Source of the DNA: Ailanthus altissimus
Lineage: Eukaryota; Streptophyta; Magnoliopsida; Sapindales; Simaroubaceae
Direction: 5' to 3'
NCBI GenBank assembly: GCA_946807835.1
Contig: OX327711.1
Coordinates: 16,775,501-16,839,500, forward strand
DNA length: 64,000 bases
Positions 47,690 through 59,949 of this stretch are shown piece by piece. Positions within the stretch are counted from its first letter, which is position 1; each line of letters begins with the position of its first letter. A model generated the notes under the pieces. That model was not told where the DNA came from and ran no database searches. It worked only from the letters and a program-made list of their open reading frames with translations. Made by a program: the position numbers and the translations under genes.

Positions 47690-50280
47690 CATCGCAATAG
47701 ATAAGAGCAGTAGTAGAGACTTAAGCTCTATAGATCATAGCCAGAGGAGTCGTTGAGATAGGCATCTAGTCACCACCGTCATTGTCTTTACCTCTATTGC
47801 GATCCTGGATAGTAAGGTCCGTGAGGACGTTAACCTCAAATGGGTCTTTAGCTGACTCCTCCCTAACATCTTCTTGCTAAGGAGCAATGTGACTGGTTAA
47901 GGATTTCACAGTGTTGCACTCATTCTCAGCTGAGGCAGAAGCAGTAGGAGCTTCGAGTGTCAAAAAGCTAAAAAATTTCTCAATGAAAGCATCCGATGCC
48001 AATTGGCGGACATGACTTAGAGCCTTTTAAACAACTTCTCTGATCTTCCGTTCCAGAAGATCCACGATGTTATTATGCTCATTGTTGGAAAACACTAAAG
48101 CTTTCTTGTCTTCTTTGATCTGTGATAGCTCCATTTTTATGCCAATAAGCTCGTTGGCTATCTGAGTAAGGTTTTGCTTATGTTTGTCAATCTTGCCCCT
48201 CAGTACCTCCTTAGCCTTCTTTGAGGATACTTACAATGTCATCAGATTCACTGCAGCCTTCACAACCTTCTTTAGCACCCATATATACTTCTACAAGGTA
48301 AATGTAACCTACAACCAACAATTAAGTTAGATGAAGTTGAGGCACCATAGAATAAGATTCACAATTCAACAAGAATAAAGGAGTAATATACCTTATGAAC
48401 TTGGCCAATAGCCCTAAACGCAACACTCAGTGGGTTTTGCTGAGTAATTAACCCAGCTAGCTCGGAAGGTAAAGCTTTTTAGGCATACTACAGATAGGGC
48501 AACAAGTATTTCATTATCTTCTTGAACTGAGAGCTCAAGTCATCTAAGCGTAGCAGGCTCACATAGGCTTGGCTCACCTCAGACACCTTCTTCTTCTTGG
48601 ACACAAGAGGGTTAACACTTACAGGCCTAACAGAAAAAAAAAAAAAAAAGCAGCAGAGTTTCCCCTAACAAAGGATCCAAAACCGTAATGCTGATGAGGA
48701 CTGGGAGGGTCCTTCATCAAATCCTTCGTCCAATTGTCACCTGTTATCAGATTGAAGCCTAGTAGCTAAAGAGGAAGTTGAAGTATCACTTGCAAAGACC
48801 AAAGAAGACATTGGAATTTTGTTATGATAACCCAACCATAACACGAGCATTACCTTACAAATCTCAAAACGTAAAAAATTCAGTAAATGAGTTCACTCAC
48901 TAATTTTAAGGGCCTGGGGAGGCACTAAGCCAATTAATGCAACGTCCCTCAGATAGAGTTCATCCAAGAAGTTAGAATCAACACTAGCAAAGTCAGTAAA
49001 TCTTTTGGCAGCAACAACAACTTACTCTTAAGTAGAAGGAACCAGTTTTAGGTCCTTAGATCAATATCGCACTAAGGTCACATCAAGCATAAACAAAGGA
49101 AAAAATAATAATCAGTAGCTCCACAACCTTTTGTAACAACGTGCAAAACAATACAGAGATATACGAAAAGAAAAGAAAAAAAGTGAAAATACTTATCATC
49201 AGAGGCGAAATGAGAGCTGACATTTTTTATATGGCGGCCACCTTCATTGAGGAGCCCCAATCTCCACCAGTGAAAAACTGGTGCTTCTTCCAATCTACTT
49301 GAGACTTATATTCGTCGATGGAATTGATATTTTTATCCCAGGAGTTTGCGTAATAAGTGCCCTCTATAAGGCTATTCCTCATCAGGCATAACAGATTCTT
49401 AAAGTCCTGGACTAAGAAGTCATCACCTAAAACTTTCTTCCACAGCACGTGGCAGCCAATGATAGACCTCTAAAAAGCGACAATGAGTTAGGCAGAAGCA
49501 AGATCAAGAACAGTAAGTAACTTTCTAAAGGCAAGCTGAAGCGAGAGCCTAAGCCCGAGGGCGAGAAACTCCTTAAATATAGTTACTTCTCCCTCATGAA
49601 AAAACGTTAAGTACTCACCTAGTTGGGGAATCCTAAGCGTAACAGAAGAAGGGATAGCAAAATCTTTCCAAATTGAATCTAGGTTAGCCTTGGTTAGTTC
49701 AGAGTACTCAAACAGAGGAATATAAGGCCTTAAGGCAGATTACTTAGTGTCCCTTAAGGGAATAAAGAACGTGGAGCCCTTAAAGCTTCTTGGTGGAAAT
49801 AATAGGAGACAGTTTGAAGACAATTTACACTTCATTTTATGATAAGGGTGACATGGGTGTGGAAGTTTCTCATTTGGGCTCGAGATAGGAAGCTTTAGAT
49901 CCTTAGCCTATTTCTTCTAACGACTCATCATTAATGCTCATCTCCCACGGGCTAAGCCTTCTACTACTAGTATCATCCACTCTTTGAGCTCTTAACATCC
50001 TATAAACACCATGCTCGATTTTTGGCCTCGGTTCTCTAACTTACATAACAACCCATGCAACAACAAGTAAGAACTCACATGAGTACAAGTAAAGAAAGAA
50101 AAGAGAGGGTGGGAAGTTCCTTACCTTTTATAAGCTTGGGTAGTTGCCCTAGCAAGTAACTCGATCTTAAAGAATTTTGAAGATAACGCCTATAAGAAAC
50201 CAAACAAAAGCCAGCCTTAGTACGATGGAAAACATGGACAATATGAAAAATTAGGGGAAAGATGAAAAGCACGAAGGAGC
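47690..50280 (-). pseudogene. Decayed Transposase_28-like gene antisense in element B
   Basis: Minus-strand remnants in the same order as element A's cargo. 49448-49227 encodes WKKVLGDDFLVQDFKNLLCL and VDWKKHQFFTGGDWGSSMKV, comparable with FVKDWNEKCIFTGGEW in A. Further on, 48300-47700 encodes a coiled-coil region (KMELSQIKEDKKALVFSNNE, LERKIREVV, then EKFFSFLTLEAPT). Stops and shifts interrupt it and intron-like gaps separate the pieces. Not functional as it stands; function of the family unknown. Confidence 0.5.
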
Positions 50281-50419
50281 GTGTTTTGGTTTCTACTTAC
50301 TGCATAGGTGGTCAGAATTCAGTTACCATGCACTAAGGTCAAGAGTAGAACTCTAAGAAGATCAAATGTGAAAAAATAAGAAGGGAGGAAAAAGAAAAAC
50401 ACTATGAAGGATAAAGCAT

Positions 50420-52831
50420 GTTACTCTGTAATTTGAAATAAAGAGGTTAAAAAGATGAATGGGCGACGAAATCTAAGTCATCCACTTTTAACCCTTCTCC
50501 CTAGATCTCGCCACGTGGCTGTACGCTGAAGAGATAACATATGCCATATTCTAACATGGTGAGGGCTATGATTGAGCCCTTTTAAGCAAATGTGGCAAGG
50601 GCAAAATTTCTCTCACACCCTCCACTTATCTCGAGAAAAAGAAAAATTGCCCTTAGGCAATTTCCAAAAAATTAAGTGGAGTGGAAATTTTCTTGCCAAA
50701 AGGGAAATTTACAACAAAAGAAAAAAAAATAACGAAGAAGTGTAACTAGTTAAGAAGTGTCATATGTCATCAAAGAGTCAGTTTCTACTACTTCCTCACC
50801 TCAACACTAGGAACTAGAGGGTGATGTTGGGGATAAAAGATTGGTGATACTCAGTTCGGCCCAGAGCAAGCTATTTTAGTGGGATTGAGCTCTAGCCCAA
50901 AAGCTTAGATCTCCACAAGTCAGCCCATGAAGCCCATCTAGTGAGACCCAAGTGACGGCACGTGTTACCACTCAGTAGCAGTGTCAGAGGATACGTCATC
51001 AAAGTTTGTGTGCTTACCATATCAGCATAGGCCCACCAGCAGACGTACATGTCAACACACCTTAAGTCATGCCACGTTAGTAGCATGACCTATTGGAGGA
51101 GCACCTAGATACTACATCATATAAGCTACTAGATGAGCACCTAGATAAGAGAATCTCCAAAGAACCAATGAGTGGATGCTACATCAATATGCACAGAGTT
51201 TTATCTTTTGGTGACACTGTTGACACAGTGGACGTAAGGTGTTTGAAGTAGGTAGACAATTCAGTTTAAGACCCGCTAAGCTTATGGGGACAGGTTCAGA
51301 AGGCTCAATGAGCTCCCATGTTTTACTAACTCAACCTGACAACTCAAAAAGTAACCAATCATCAATATTCTTAGTACTCCAAAAGTCTGAGGAGGTCAAA
51401 TAACATTTTCCCCCTTAAGTGAAGTTCTCCAAATAATCTTCATAATAGGAACTGTTCTTCAATAGTAGTTTACCACATGCCACCATTGAGGAAAAATCTC
51501 TAAGCTGGTATTTTACATGCTTAAGTTAAGTCTTTAAAATTTAGAGATGGTAAGAGGACAATTGAGCAATTTGAATTTTAAACTTTCTCTAGTAAAAGAA
51601 AACTCTCTATCTTTTCTTTAGAATTTCTATAAATTCCTTAAGGCAAATAAACTTTAGGGAACATTTTTCATAACACACCCACATGACTTAAACATCGAAG
51701 GGCCATCACCGACCACCCGTCGGTGCTTGCCACTAACCTCGTGTGATCTGTATTCCTTACGTCTCCTCAAGTCCCCACAGGTTGTACAGCTCCAACTTGG
51801 TGTTCCTAGTACTCCAAAAGTCATAGGAGGTCAAATGCCCTTTTTCTCTCCAAGTGAAGTTCTCCAAAATACTCTTCATAATAAAAACTGTTCTCCAATA
51901 GTAGTTTGCTACGTGTCATCCTTAAGAAAAAAATCTGTAGGTTGGCATATTCCAAGCTCAAGTTAAGTCTTTAAAATTTAGATATGGTAAGAGGACAATT
52001 GAACAATTTGAATTTTAAACTCTCTCTAGTAAGAGAAAACTCTCCACATTCTCTTTAGAATTTTTACATTTTCTCTAGGGCAAATAAACCCTAGGAAACT
52101 TTCTCCATAACACACCCATCTTACTTGAACATCAATAGGCCATCACCGATCACTCCGTCAGTGCTTGCCATTAACCTTGTGTACTTTGTATTCCTCAAGT
52201 CTCTGTAGGTCCTCTCAGGCCACTCAGCTTTAATTTGGTGTTCCTAATACTCCAAAAGTTAGAGGAGGTCAAATGACATTCCTCCCTCCCCTAAGTGAAG
52301 TTTTACAAAAATACTCTTTATTATAGAAACTGTTCTCTGATAATAGTTTGCCACGTGTCACATTTGAGAGAAAATCTCTAAGATGGAACCTTTCAAACTT
52401 AAGTTAAGTCTTTAAAATTTAGAGATGGCAAGAGGACAATTGAACAATTCGAATTTTAAACTCTCTCTAGTAAGAGAAAACTCTCCACCTTATCTCTAAA
52501 ATTTTTACACTTTTTCTAAGGCAAATAAATGTTAAGGAACTTTCTTCATAACACACCCACCTGACTTGAACATTGGAGGGTCATCGCTGACCACCCTGTT
52601 GGCGCTTGCTTGTAACTTTGTGTGCTTTGTGTTCCTTAAGTCTCATTAAGTCCCTTAAGGCCGCTCAACTCCAACTTGGTATTCAGTTCATTCTCAGCTC
52701 TTTTTTAGCCTCTCCACCATCAAGACTATTTCTAACTCAACCCTTAGTGACAAAATGCTTAAAAAACTTGAATTTTCTCGCACACAATTAGTTAAGATTA
52801 GGCCACCTCAAGACCGAAATTTAAACTAACG
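50420..52831 (+). repeat. 3' LTR of element B, enlarged
   Basis: About 2.4 kb partner of the 5' LTR. A TGTTGGGGATAAAAG block at 50825 and the end near aaatttaaactaacg (52831) match the 5' copy. The extra length is accounted for by the tandem block at 51373-52685. Confidence 0.65.
51373..52685 (+). repeat. Three tandem ~437-bp copies within the 3' LTR of B
   Basis: Copies start at 51373, 51808 and 52247, each with (a/t)actccaaaagt followed by gaggtcaaat, then agtgaagtt, aactgttctc and atagtagttt. The 5' LTR has a single copy. The expansion therefore happened after insertion or was carried only by this end. Confidence 0.85.
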
Positions 52832-53924
52832 CGCACACGTGTATATATATATATAATTAATAAATTATATTTATAAAAAAATATTATTACACCGACCTTG
52901 ATTACACCAATCATATAAAATATTTAATATATATCACCATTCTAAATGAAATTATCAAAAATGATTAAAAAAAAGTCCATCCTTATCAAGTTTTCCTTCA
53001 TCTTTCCGAGTCCTTAAACCCAATCACCGAACCGATCATCAATCTACATTTTAACTTGAAAAACAACTAAATAACTAGAAGTCAATTCTTAAAGAAAAAG
53101 TTATTTTCTCTTAGGTGTCTTTTAGCATCTCTCTTAAGCTTTTGAAGAACCAAAATTAGGATTAAAAACCAAATATTTAGTGCAAGGGAGAGGCAGGTCC
53201 AAATATTTAGTCACTATTTTTTTTTTTTGGACAACTATCATCCATTAGTTTTAAAATAAATGTTAAACAATGAGATTACTATTAAATAAAGGGAGGTGAG
53301 CTTCCTCGTCTGACCAAATAGAACATATGCAGTAAGTAGATGAAATTAAAAGCCATCCATACATAATAACATGCAAATTCCTTTCCGGCCTCTCGCCAGC
53401 ACGCATGAAATAATCCAAGTTACATCGGAAAATGTTTGCACTTCACATTAACAGGAAAAGCAATGATCTCGACAACCTTACAAGTGGATCGTTGGGCCCT
53501 ATGCAAAATCCTCCCCGCCGCCCAAGCCTTCTAATTTATTTAGATTTCTAATTTCTTTAATCATTTGGATATTATCCTATCTGTTTCCTCAGTTAGATAT
53601 TTTTTTCAAATATTTAAAATAAAATTATTCGATAAATATGAATCTGCAACTGAATTTCAAAATCCTCAACAAACCGAAAGGGTTGACAAAAAGCTCTATT
53701 TGCTTTGTGCTGTCAGGGCGCGTGGCATTTACTCATCAAAACGTCAAAAATACTAAACGACTGAACCAAACCAACCACCTCTCATCTTGCGTGCAACTCG
53801 AAGCAACGAAATTGTTTTAAATCGTCAGACTCGTCTCTCAGAGACCGAACAACATAGCATAGTAAGACACTCCCGAAAAGTCGAAGCTCCATACAGAACT
53901 TACCTCTCTCTTCCTCTCAAGGAA
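52832..53924. other. Spacer and SPHK1 promoter region
   Basis: AT-rich with a short (TA)n run near 52843-52853. The last 300 bp before 53925 should contain the SPHK1 promoter and leader; a pyrimidine-rich stretch (cttacctctctcttcctctc, 53899-53918) sits just before its ATG. No other gene seen. Confidence 0.5.
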
Positions 53925-56052
53925 ATGGATCAACACGCACTGTCGGAGCAGGTCCAAATTAATGGAAGGAAAACGACTATGACGTTGACCATAGACGGGA
54001 GTCTTCGGTGGACCGAGGGAGGTTATCGGAGTTTGAATTTGGAGAAGGAGGTTCTCGGCTTTGTAGCGGAAGTTAGTAAAATTAGAATCAGAGCTGTTGT
54101 TGAAAGACGAGGCAAAATCTGCTGCGGAGGGAGCACCGGAGGTGTTGTGAGGAAGGATTTTGTATTCGAGCCTTTGACTGCTGATTCTCAAGGACTTTGG
54201 TGTGAGAAACTCCGTGATTGTCTCGATTCTTTTGGTAAGTTCTTTTTATTATTATGATTATTATTGTAAAAGTATCATTAATTTTTGTTTATTTAATATT
54301 TTTTATGCTGTAATTGAGGTTTGTGCAATTGCTTTTTGTGAAATTTGTCTGTTAGCTTTGGTTTGAACTACAGATGAAATTAATTAAATGAAATTTGCTC
54401 TGTATTTAGCCGTTTTCACTGTGTTTAGTTAATGCTAATGCTATGTTTTATCATATTGAGGTAACTGTTAGGCGTCTTTGGCAGTATAGAGTGCTCGAGT
54501 AAAAGCGTTTTTAGAAAAGCACTTGGAGTATTCTTATGATTGAGAAGCCTTGTATTTTCAATTTCTATCAAGTAAACTCAACTGCTTTTGGCTATTTCAC
54601 AGCTCTTTCAACAATGTCAGAGAACACTCCAGTGGCGCTATTAATCCTATCTTTTGTTTTTTTTTTCAAACAGTTATTTAAACTTAATTGTGATAGGAGC
54701 ACTTTATGTGCCGTCGTTTTTTTTTTTTCCTCTAAGAAAGAAATTTTTTTTCGTTTTCCTGTCTCTAGCTTTTTCTATATTAATCTCTTTTTCAATTTGC
54801 AATATAGGACGGCCAAAGAGGCTACTGATTTTTGTGAATCCATTTGGCGGGAAGAGAATAGCATTCAAGATTTTTCTTGATCATGTGAAACCACTCCTGG
54901 AGGATGCCAATATCCAATTTACAGTGCAAGGTTTGTTTTCATTTACAAATTACACAAACTGGTTATTGATGTTTATTTATTATTGGATTATAGCTCATGC
55001 CTTTTATATGTCAATGCTTAGAAACTACACATCAACTGCATGCTAAGGAAGTTGTTAACGGGCTGGATCTTACAAAGTATGATGGAATAGTTTGCGTCAG
55101 CGGTGACGGTATCCTTGTTGAGGTTGGTTGGAAATGTTTAGCTGCTGCATACAATACTGTGTAGTTTTTGCTTTTGACAGTAACTATGTATTCTACTTTT
55201 GGAAGAATTTCTTAGAAAAAAAATGATTATAGAGGCCACCGACTGCTGATTTATATATATTGAAAAATATTCTGCAGAATCTTTAGTTTGTAAGTTCTAT
55301 TTCAATGTTCAAGATTATCCATGTTACTATTTTTTCCTAAGGTAGCATATCTTATATCTTTAATGTCTAATATGCTTTCTTTTTTCATAATTCATATGAA
55401 AATTGTAATAACTTGTTTAATCTGTATTCAGAAAAAATAAAATATCAAGGGTTCTCAGTTTTATAACTCCCACTGATTTGATGTATCCTCAGAGAAAATT
55501 GTAAATGTTTCCTTTGAATAAAACACTGTTTAGAACATATTTGGATTTGGATTGGGTTTATCATTCATTTGTCCATTGAAGCTTGGACTGTCAGGCCTAA
55601 AAGTTAAGACAAAATTGTTGTCTTACATAACTCAAGAGGTTTTGGTACTATGTTTGTTGTTTTCTTTTCCTTTATGTTTTTTTTTTCTAAGATCACTTTA
55701 TAGTGTAGTGCAGTGTATGTTTTTGAATTACTTTGTTTTTCCCGAGTAGTTATAACATCTGTGACATCATTACTATGATGGCTGTTTTGGTGTAATATTC
55801 TTTTGTATGCCTTTAAGAAGAGATGTTCACATTTTCTTGTTTAATTTCTGAATTATGGAATTTTTATAACTTTGCTTCCTCTGTCTTTCTAACAAGTGTT
55901 GGAACCTTTTAGTAGGTGGTAAATGGACTTCTTGAGAGAGAGGATTGGAGTTCTGCAATAAAAATGCCTATTGGAGTGGTTCCTGCAGGTTTGTTTTCTT
56001 CATATTTAATTCTCATTTTCCCAGACATACATATATGTGTGTACGTATGTAT

Positions 56053-56086
<34 letters not shown>

Positions 56087-59000
56087 TCACCTTTGATTTT
56101 TTATTTTTCTCAAAGAGGGCATGGTCAATGAACAAGCAAAGTATTTGGAGTTATTGCACAACGTATGGAATGCAGTACAGTGTTCATCCCTAGTCTTCTG
56201 TGACATCATTGGCTCTAGGTCTATGCATATACATATGGGCAATTAAAAAAGAAAAGAAAAAGGGATTTGTCTTTTTGAGGTAAACAATCTTAAAAATCTA
56301 GGTGAGGGTAAAATTGGAAGCTAGCTCCTTATCTGATGGGAAATCATTTAGTTGATCTCCACAAGATTTGATGAATATTTCAAATGTCCAACACTATTTA
56401 TTATGGTAGTTGCAACTGAGGGTCTCTTCTATAACAAAGACATACTTTCGGACCCTAATTGCTGCAATATGTTTCATTCGTTTCCTTATTTGTGGAACAT
56501 TATTTATTACAAGATCTTGGTTGCAAGTTTATTTCACTGTTTTCAGGAGCCAGTCTATCTGGCAAATATTTGGGGTTTCTTCAATTCTGATTTCAATTTA
56601 CTCATTGCACCCTTTCTACTGTTTCCTGCATGCTCGTTGTGATTATTCTGGATTTTTTTTCCCCTAAAAGTGCACCATTTAGTGGTTAGACTTTTTTTTT
56701 TTTTTTCCGTTCTTTTGGCATGTAAATTAGGCATTTTGACAACTTCTTTACAATATTTTGATCTGTGTCACATGGATTTTATGGATGCAGGCACAGGAAA
56801 TGGAATGGCCAAATCTATACTAGATGCAGTTGGTGAACCTTGCAATCCGTCCAATGCCATTCTAGCTGTTATTCGAGGTTACAGATGGTGTCTATTAGTA
56901 TTTTGTCATTCTGATTTTGAATTCATATATTGGTCTTTTAATATCTAATAAGCGGTCGTTAATTTTTATCTCAGACTTTTCATTTCATGCTACTTATTAG
57001 CAGGCCATAAGCGTCAACTGGATGTAGCTACTATTTTGCAAGGGGAGACCAGATATTATAGTGTCCTGATGTTTGCATGGGGTATGCGAATAATTTCTCC
57101 TGTTATTACTAGATATGCAGTTGAACTTATTCTAATAATACGAGGCTGGATTCTATTGCAGGTTTTAGTTTTATAATTAGCTCAGGTTTTAAATATGGCA
57201 GTGCTTTAGTTTTTAATTTTTCTTACAAATTCTCTCCCTTTCTCTTTCTCTGATCCTTCTTTTCAGGTCTGGTGGCAGATATAGATATCGAGTCTGAAAA
57301 ATATAGGTGGATGGGGAGCGCTCGCATCGACTTTTATGTATGTTCTTCCAGTATCTCTTGTTTGACATGCATGCATAGTAGATGCATATATAAATGCATA
57401 CATGTCTACATATATAGATTCAAACATGCATTCATTAATGGGTGTTTGTGTTTGTACAAACTGTGCTCTAAATCAATAAAAGTTTGGTTATTAATTCAAA
57501 CATTCTGTTAATATAGTAGAACCTCAATAAATTAATACTCTTGGGACTAAGAAAAACATATTAATTAAGTGAATATTATATAATTGATTAATTAATAAAT
57601 TATTAATTTAAAAGACATCCCTTATTTTGCAAAATATTGTATCTAATATTCTTTTATCATAAGTAAGCTAATTAATTTGAATCCATTTTTCTTAATTATA
57701 TATTTAAAATAGATTCATAAATTTTACTTATTAAAGATTATAGTTCAAATATAGAGTATGTCTCGCGCAAAAAAGTAGTTGAGGCGATAGTAACATTGAA
57801 TAACTATTTGTTACAATATGAGAATGCTACACTAGAAATTCTTTTGCAAAAAGTTAGAGATGAGATTCAAGTTGACATCAATTTAAAAATAATAATAATA
57901 ATAATAATAATACCAGATACATATTTTAGGAAGGCCTTCTAGACATATCATATGGATTTAGTTGCATATTAATTTATATAGTAAGTGGGTCCTAAATGAA
58001 ACTATAAAGATTTTTTTTTATAATGTTAATTCTGATAAATTTATCAACTTATACACCCAAGTTGGGTCAAACAAAAAATATTATTTAATCGAGGTTATTT
58101 AATTTATCGAGGTTCTATTGTATGTTGCACATCTTTAAGTAAAATATGCAATATTCTTTTTGTTTTTAGTAATATATCCTATCTTGGACATTGTAGCTGG
58201 AAAATGAATGAATGGTAATTTGCTGCATCTAACTGATTGGTATAGGCTACTCTCTTAATGCCAGTATTGAGTATTTTCTCCCTAGTTACCTTGTGGAACA
58301 GGATATAGAAGGCAGATTTGATATTGCTATGAATTGTTGTGAGAACCAACTGATATTAATCCTTCTTTGTCCCTTCTGGTATAGGCTCTACAACGGATAT
58401 TACATTTGAGGAAATATAATGGACGAGTTTCTTTTGCGGCTGCACCTGGTTTTGAAAACTATGGTGAACCAACCACTTACAGTGAACATAATAGTGGGAA
58501 TCCAACTCAAGAGCAGCCGATTAAGGTTTTGGAGCATGGCTACTGGGGACCTGATGTTGATTTAAAAAATCTAGAGTGGAGGACAATTAACGGACCATTT
58601 GTCTCAGTCTGGCTTCATAATGTACCATGGGGTGGGGAAGACACCATGGCCGCTCCCGATGCAAAGGTTGGTTTTTATTTTGCACTGTTTTTGGAATACA
58701 TATCCTTGTGAAATACACTGCTTCTCTCTTTTTGTTTCTTCCATGGTTTATCGTCTCTGTATGTAGTAAACCTTATCTTGTATACTTGGTATGAGTGGTA
58801 GGATCATTCAAAATTATAAGTGTAGCTTACAGCTTGAGTGGATTTCGGTCTTTCTTTTTGAAAAACGTTTCTGAAAACACTTTTCTTACTTGAGATATTC
58901 TCTTGTATGCTATTATATATATTCTCTAGTGTGACTACGCTTGTGAATTTGCATATATGTAGTTAAATGTGTTTTTTTTTTTTGGGGATTGCTGGAGAGA

Positions 59001-59949
59001 ATGACTAAACAACTCTAAAGCTGTATATTTAGGTTCTCCTTATGGTTTTCCTTCTCTGTAGATGAGAGTTCTATCATGCAGAATCTGTTTAGCACTTAAT
59101 TAGGTGGTAGAATTTGATTAATGAACCATTTTCCCTTGAGCTGTTCTTTTCTAGCATTATGGTAGAATTGTATGTCTGTTGCATAATGAGTTTGACTGAT
59201 AATTTGTTGCAGCTTCTATTGGTTCACATGTATCTGCTGTCTATAGGCATAACTGATACTTCTTGGCTGGTTGATGTGCAGTTCTCCGATGGCTATTTGG
59301 ACCTGATTATTTTCAGGGACGGCCCGAAGTTAGCATTGATAGGATTGTTGACAGAGTTAAACAAAGGAGGTCATGTCAGTTCTCCATATGTTATGTACCT
59401 TAAGGTGAGTTTGTTAAACAATGACTATTGACTTGTGTGATTGCACCCCCCCTATTCTTGTTCTTCTAATAGATGTTTGAGAATTGCTTGACTGGTGAAG
59501 AAGATTGGTCTGCACAGACCCACCTGCGCAACTCCCCCTAAAACAGTAAATAAATAAGTAGAATACCTTTTCCTTTCACATAGTAAAAATATCTGTCTTC
59601 TGGTTTATGTGTGCTACTTCATTGACACCGTCCATTTCAAGGGAGATATCTTTTATGTTTTTCTTGATAACTTGTAAAGGTTCCTCCGTTTCTCTCTGTT
59701 CATGAATCTCATCTGCATTCTCTACAAATCTGCAATGAACTACAGGTTAAAGCATTCATCTTGGAGCCCGGTATTTGCATTCAGGAACCAAGCAGGGAAG
59801 GAATTATAGACTGTGATGGTGAGGTCATTGCCAGAGGAAAAGGATCATACCAATGTGATCTGAAGTCCTTGATGTCCTACAATAAGCTACAAATAACTGT
59901 GGATCAAGGTTTAGCTACTCTATTTTCCCCATATAGAAATGAATCGTAG
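53925..59949 (+). CDS. SPHK1: Sphingosine kinase, 10 exons
   Basis: Phosphorylates sphingoid long-chain bases to their 1-phosphates; in plants linked to ABA and stress signalling. Exons: 53925-54234, 54808-54930, 55022-55122, 55916-55988, 56791-56877, 57004-57081, 57267-57337, 58385-58666, 59282-59404, 59746-59949; GT-AG throughout and a closed frame of 483 residues, the size of plant SPHK1. The diacylglycerol-kinase-type catalytic core is clear: LIFVNPFGGKRIAFKIF, YDGIVCVSGDGILVEVVNGL, MPIGVVPAGTGNGMAKSI, then CNPSNAILAVIRGHKRQLD. The C-terminal lobe has WLHNVPWGGEDTMAAPDAK, FSDGYLDLIIFRDG, KAFILEPG and ends QITVDQGLATLFSPYRNES. The nucleotide-binding SGDG and GTGNGM motifs are intact. Intron 4 (803 bp) holds a (TA)n run near 56060-56086. 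Intron 7 holds a pogo-like insertion. Confidence 0.97.
57514..58120 (+). mobile_element. pogo-like (Lemi/Emigrant-type) Tc1/mariner remnant in SPHK1 intron 7
   Basis: The left end, tagtagaacctcaataaatt, and the reverse complement of the right end, caatagaacctcgataaatt, are inverted copies flanked by TA on each side (57512-57513 and 58121-58122). Ends of this kind belong to pogo-like plant elements. Inside, the plus strand at about 57778-57887 encodes VEAIVTLNNYLLQYENATLE and then ILLQKVRDEIQ, resembling the C-terminal end of a pogo/jerky-type transposase, so this is a deletion derivative rather than an anonymous MITE. An (AAT)n run lies at 57888-57912. Confidence 0.75.

Larger units (their letters stand above)
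45185..52831 (+). mobile_element. Old LTR element B, related to A, plus orientation
   Basis: Direct repeats at about 45185-46709 and 50420-52831 flank 3.7 kb. Directly after the 5' repeat comes tagcaccgtctatgagaag (46712-46730), the same type of primer site as in element A, giving plus orientation. Outer limits are approximate because the repeats have diverged. The interior shows no reverse transcriptase or integrase; gene-like sequence reads on the minus strand. The 3' repeat is about 0.9 kb longer because of an internal triplication. No clear target duplication seen. Confidence 0.65.
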
